From Cryomorphaceae bacterium (lineage in GTDB: Bacteria > Bacteroidota > Bacteroidia > Flavobacteriales > BACL11): 19,178 nt of DNA. Each line of letters opens with the position of its first letter. Position 1 is the stretch's first letter. The notes under the pieces are model-generated. The model was not told where the DNA came from and searched no databases. It saw nothing but the letters and a program-made list of their open reading frames with translations. The position numbers and the translations under genes are program-made. The stretch lies in NCBI GenBank assembly GCA_014384505.1, contig JACNFT010000066.1:33342-52519 (forward strand), read 5' to 3'. Shown here in pieces: positions 16,029 through 19,178 of this stretch.

Positions 16029-17870
16029 ATGTGCGGAATTGTAGGTTATGTAGGTGATAAACAAGCTTATCCTATTATCATTAAAGGATTAAAGCGTTTA
16101 GAATACAGAGGGTATGATTCTGCTGGAGTTTCCATAGGAAATAAAGATGGAATTTTAGTATTAAAAGAAAAAGGAAAGGTTGCCGATTTAGAAGCTTATG
16201 CAGCTGATAGGGATAGTACTGGTTCAATTGGAATAGGGCACACTAGGTGGGCAACACATGGAGTTCCTAATCAAGTAAATGCGCATCCACATCTTTCGGG
16301 TGACGGGAAGTTATCATTAATTCATAATGGGATTATTGAAAATTATGATTCTATAAAACAAACATTAATAAGCAAGGGACATACTTTTAAAAGTGATACT
16401 GATACTGAGGTATTAGTGCATTTGATTGAGTATTTTAAGGAAAAGGAACAAGTAAATCTTTTTGAGGCTGTGCGTTTAGCTTTAAATCATGTAGTTGGTG
16501 CCTATGCTATTATAGTTATGGAACAGGGAATAAATAATGAATTTATTGCTGCTCGAAAGGGGAGTCCTTTGCTTATAGGAATAGGTAAGGGAGAGTATTT
16601 TGTTGCTTCTGATGCCAGCCCTATTGTTGAATATACTAGAGAGGTAGTTTATCTTGGTGATGGTGAGATAGCTCGCATTAACAAAGATGAAGAACTTGAT
16701 ATTAAAACGATAGCTAATATGTCTAAAACACCTTTTATTGAGGAGCTGGAACTTAGTTTAGAAGCTATTGAAAAAGGAGGATTCTCTTCTTTTATGTTAA
16801 AAGAAATATTTGAACAACCTAAAAGCGTAATAGATACTTTAAGGGGGAGAATTAACCCTGAAACCAAAGAAATAACTTTAGGAGGAATTTCGGACTATGA
16901 GCAAAAGATAATGAATGCGGATCGTATTATTATTGTTGCTTGTGGTACTTCTTGGCATGCAGGATTAATTGGAGAATATTTATTTGAGGATTTAGCTAGA
17001 ATATCTGTTGAGGTGGAGTATGCTTCTGAATTCAGATATCGTAATCCTATTATTAATGAAAATGATGTGGTATTAGCTATTTCACAATCAGGAGAAACAG
17101 CCGATTCTTTAGCTGCTTTAGAATTAGCAAAAGAAAAAGGAGCTACTCTTTTAGGAATTTGTAATGTGGTTGGTTCTTCTATTCCTAGGTTAACGCATGC
17201 AGGAAGTTATACCCATGCAGGGCCTGAAATTGGTGTAGCCTCAACTAAAGCATTTACTACTCAGATTATTGTACTTACTTTAATGGCAATTAAAATGGCA
17301 CATAAAAAAGGGACGATTACAATGAAGAAATATCATGAGATTATTACTGAACTTGAGCTCATTCCTGAGAAAATAGAAAAAATACTGAAGAAAAATGATC
17401 AGATTGAGAAGATAGCGGCAGAATTTAAAGATGCAACAAATTTTTTATATTTAGGTAGAGGTTATAATTTCCCAGTTGCTTTGGAAGGGGCCCTAAAGCT
17501 AAAAGAAATATCCTATATACATGCGGAAGGGTACCCGGCTGCCGAGATGAAACACGGACCTATTGCTTTGATTGATGATGAAATGCCAATAGTAATTATT
17601 GCAACTAAAAAAGGGAATTACGATAAGGTGCTAAGTAATATCCAGGAAGTAAAAGCAAGAGGAGGAAGGTTAATTGCTATAGTGACGGAGGGGGATAAAA
17701 CGGTTAAAGAACTAGCAGATTACTGCATTGAAGTTCCTGATTGTTTGGATGAGTTATCTCCTTTGCTTACCAATATACCTTTGCAATTATTGTCCTATCA
17801 TATTGCATTAATGAGAGGCTGTAATGTTGATATGCCAAGAAATTTAGCGAAAAGTGTTACTGTTGAGTAG
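16029..17870 (+). CDS. glmS: Glutamine--fructose-6-phosphate aminotransferase (isomerizing)
   Basis: A 613-aa enzyme converting fructose-6-phosphate and glutamine to glucosamine-6-phosphate and glutamate, the entry step to peptidoglycan and lipopolysaccharide amino sugars. The order is complete: N-terminal nucleophile C2 exposed after Met removal (MCGIVGYVG), glutaminase motifs GHTRWATHG (about 70-78) and HNGIIENY (about 98-105), the first SIS domain with CGTSWHAG (about 305) and SQSGETADS (about 353), the second SIS domain with GRGYNFPVALEGALKLKEIS and HAEGYPAAEMKHGP (about 497), and the conserved C-terminus PRNLAKSVTVE. No glmS ribozyme-like leader is possible, as only three bases separate it from the DUF4270 gene. 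Its last 14 bases overlap the 3' end of an opposing recombinase gene, which is abnormal for this otherwise stable housekeeping gene. Confidence 0.98.
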   Translation: MCGIVGYVGDKQAYPIIIKGLKRLEYRGYDSAGVSIGNKDGILVLKEKGKVADLEAYAADRDSTGSIGIGHTRWATHGVPNQVNAHPHLSGDGKLSLIHNGIIENYDSIKQTLISKGHTFKSDTDTEVLVHLIEYFKEKEQVNLFEAVRLALNHVVGAYAIIVMEQGINNEFIAARKGSPLLIGIGKGEYFVASDASPIVEYTREVVYLGDGEIARINKDEELDIKTIANMSKTPFIEELELSLEAIEKGGFSSFMLKEIFEQPKSVIDTLRGRINPETKEITLGGISDYEQKIMNADRIIIVACGTSWHAGLIGEYLFEDLARISVEVEYASEFRYRNPIINENDVVLAISQSGETADSLAALELAKEKGATLLGICNVVGSSIPRLTHAGSYTHAGPEIGVASTKAFTTQIIVLTLMAIKMAHKKGTITMKKYHEIITELELIPEKIEKILKKNDQIEKIAAEFKDATNFLYLGRGYNFPVALEGALKLKEISYIHAEGYPAAEMKHGPIALIDDEMPIVIIATKKGNYDKVLSNIQEVKARGGRLIAIVTEGDKTVKELADYCIEVPDCLDELSPLLTNIPLQLLSYHIALMRGCNVDMPRNLAKSVTVE

Positions 17871-19137
17871 GTTTGAGTCCAACATTTAGATTAGAATAAT
17901 TATTTATTAAATTTTGAGTATTAAGGTGACTACAATATGTAATCACCTTTTCACTTTTACCATTTATTAATTCATACACATACTTATCTTTTCTTATTCT
18001 ATCATCACCTACAATTTTTAGGTTGAAGTGAATTATTATATTATGTGTATTGTTATTTTTATTCCACTTTATTACAATTTTATTTATGTGTTTATTGATA
18101 AAACTTTTCCTTTCTTCAAAAGTGTTATAGTTTTTTATTTCATTATAGTGTTTATTCCAATCTGTTAACCAATCATACCACAATATTCCTTTTTTGATTT
18201 CTAATATATCTTTAGACTTAGATTGTATATTATCTTCTATTTCTAATACTTTATTATCATATCTAAGTAATAAATTTTTCATTTCATCTTTAGTGATAAC
18301 ATCTAAATCATAATCAGTTTCTCTATTGATTTTACTGATTTTAATATTCCTAATTTGTTTAAGATATTTTTTAATCAATTTCTCATACTCTACAATCTTA
18401 TCCTTAGGAACATTTCTTTCTTCAATCTTTTTAGGTAATACTGAATTTTTGTATTGTGTTTTAATAGTGTCACTATCTTTAAATGTTTTTAGTATTTCTT
18501 CCCAAACTAAATTTTCAACTTTCTGTAAGTGAATATATTTACTTATTCCTTTTCCACACTTTACAAATCTATCATCATCAACTTTCCAATTCTTAGTACT
18601 ATAATCACAATGATAAACACCCCAATTTTTTTGTTTATTAAAATTAACTTTCATTTTATTTCCACAATGACCACAATAAGTTAAATCCTTAATAAGATAA
18701 TTATGTTTGGTTTTTGAATTTTTATTTCTTTCAGTACTCCATTTACCAACTACTAATTGGACTTCATTAAATAATTCATTACTTATGATTATAGGTGTCT
18801 TAGTTTCAATAGTTACACATAATCCTTTCTCAAAACATTCTTCTTTAGATAGATTTTTCTCTAATTTTTGTGATACAATATGTTTTCCTATATATTTTGT
18901 ACTTCTTAATATATTTCTAATAGTTTGACAATTCCACAAACCACTTTTAGTTTTTGGACTTTTAATATTCTCTTTATTTAGATATTCAACTATTTCTTTA
19001 GTAGTACTTCCATTTTTACACATTTCAAATATTATTCTAACATATTTTGATGTAATTCTATCTATCTTAATATCTCCATTATGATTTCCTCTCTTATAAC
19101 CAAATGGATAAGTTCCTCCAATCTGTAAACCTGTCAT
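17857..19137 (-). CDS. Serine recombinase lacking its catalytic domain in frame (truncated or rearranged)
   Basis: A 426-aa reading frame with the DNA-binding half of a large serine recombinase. Residues ~5-135 match the Recombinase domain (PF07508): IGGTYPFGYKRG, then DRITSKYVRIIFEMCKNG, LNKENIKSPKTKSGLW, IRNILRSTKYIGKHI. Residues ~150-205 are the recombinase zinc ribbon (C155, C158, C177, C194), and ~225-330 is Lys/Glu-rich and probably coiled coil. The ~140-residue catalytic resolvase domain that should precede IGGTYPFGYKR is absent: an in-frame TAA lies one codon before the ATG at 19137. Just upstream, in another frame, the first residues of a resolvase-like domain can be read (separate entry). 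Base composition is more AT-rich than the neighbours. The gene overlaps the end of glmS by 14 bases. Strand-exchange activity is not expected from this frame alone; the rest of the element is outside the window. Confidence 0.85.
   Translation of the reverse strand: MTGLQIGGTYPFGYKRGNHNGDIKIDRITSKYVRIIFEMCKNGSTTKEIVEYLNKENIKSPKTKSGLWNCQTIRNILRSTKYIGKHIVSQKLEKNLSKEECFEKGLCVTIETKTPIIISNELFNEVQLVVGKWSTERNKNSKTKHNYLIKDLTYCGHCGNKMKVNFNKQKNWGVYHCDYSTKNWKVDDDRFVKCGKGISKYIHLQKVENLVWEEILKTFKDSDTIKTQYKNSVLPKKIEERNVPKDKIVEYEKLIKKYLKQIRNIKISKINRETDYDLDVITKDEMKNLLLRYDNKVLEIEDNIQSKSKDILEIKKGILWYDWLTDWNKHYNEIKNYNTFEERKSFINKHINKIVIKWNKNNNTHNIIIHFNLKIVGDDRIRKDKYVYELINGKSEKVITYCSHLNTQNLINNYSNLNVGLKPTQQ
17923..17949 (+). 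terminator. Probable glmS intrinsic terminator (hairpin inside the recombinase ORF)
   Basis: An inverted repeat AAGGTGACTAC - AATAT - GTAATCACCTT with 10 of 11 arm positions paired (11 on the minus strand counting a G-U pair), followed on the plus strand by a T-rich run (CCTTTTCACTTTT). It lies 53 bases after the glmS stop, where a terminator is expected, and nothing else in the gap does that job. It also codes for part of the recombinase C-terminus on the other strand. An alternative reading is a recombinase-binding dyad. Confidence 0.55.
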
Positions 19138-19141
19138 ACCT

Positions 19142-19178
19142 TAGTGGAGACTTTTGTAAAATTATAACTATATAACTT
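19142..19178 (-). pseudogene. Out-of-frame start of a resolvase catalytic domain (remnant)
   Basis: Read from the right edge on the minus strand in the frame two bases off the recombinase ORF, the translation is KLYSYNFTKVSTK followed by V and a TGA stop. YxFTKVSTK fits the N-terminal resolvase motif 'Y.RVST..Q' that carries the catalytic serine. The match is short (about nine residues), but it lies on the right strand and just where a recombinase gene should begin. I infer that the original gene ran from here and that the ~130 residues between this motif and the Recombinase domain have been lost. A start codon would lie beyond the window. Confidence 0.45.

Noticed and set aside
17870..17888. 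GGTTTGAGTCC after glmS resembling a tRNA T-arm (possible tRNA-type attachment site)
   Set aside because: The invariant C of the T-loop is absent, there is no acceptor stem or anticodon arm, and the upstream bases are glmS coding sequence.
18326..18532. Plus-strand open frames opposite the recombinase (18326-18532 and 18707-18928)
   Set aside because: They are hydrophobic shadows of the Lys/Asn/Ile-rich recombinase codons on the other strand, with no start context or family features.

Overview
The window is AT-rich bacterial chromosome, most likely from a member of the Bacteroidota, probably Flavobacteriales. The evidence is a DUF4270 lipoprotein beside a short glycogen-synthase-like protein and glmS, a panC / flippase / radA gene run, an ExbB - small membrane protein - ExbD - ExbD cluster, the absence of Shine-Dalgarno-like leaders, and -7 promoter boxes of the Bacteroidota type TAnnTTTG in front of several operons. 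Coding density is very high and no intergenic gap exceeds about 100 bases. I see no tRNA, rRNA, CRISPR array or insertion sequence.

Layout. (1) 1-2533: the 3' end of a LolC/E-like ABC permease, then dusB (minus, tail-to-tail overlap), then a CPBP-family membrane protease (plus) ending in a palindromic bidirectional terminator. (2) 2577-4712, minus: a four-gene proton-channel operon (ExbB/TolQ-like, a 109-aa membrane protein, ExbD, ExbD) with TAATG stop/start overlaps between its last three genes. (3) 4768-10089: an aromatic amino-acid catabolism block. Mn-type superoxide dismutase, a flavin-reductase-like protein and fumarylacetoacetate hydrolase read leftward; homogentisate dioxygenase, 4-hydroxyphenylpyruvate dioxygenase and a Bcp peroxiredoxin read rightward from a shared divergent promoter region. 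Together they cover tyrosine degradation from 4-hydroxyphenylpyruvate to fumarate and acetoacetate, except for a maleylacetoacetate isomerase. (4) 10093-13813, minus: panC, a lipid-flippase-like membrane protein, the heptose-1-phosphate adenylyltransferase rfaE2/hldE-C and radA, tightly packed. panD, often found after panC in this phylum, is missing. (5) 13914-17870, plus: a glycogen/starch-synthase N-domain-only protein, a DUF4270 lipoprotein and glmS.

(6) 17857-19178, minus: the one clearly accessory region. It is an AT-richer serine-recombinase gene that reads tail-to-tail into the last codons of glmS. It has the recombinase and zinc-ribbon domains but no catalytic domain in frame. Immediately upstream, in another frame, lies what looks like the first residues of a resolvase catalytic domain (FTKVSTK), suggesting an internal deletion or rearrangement of the gene. 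A strong hairpin 53 bp after glmS, inside the recombinase ORF, looks like the original glmS terminator. If so, the last ~30 codons of the recombinase are written in host flanking DNA, and the region downstream of glmS is an integration point. This is the part of the window most worth following up; the rest of the element lies beyond the right edge.
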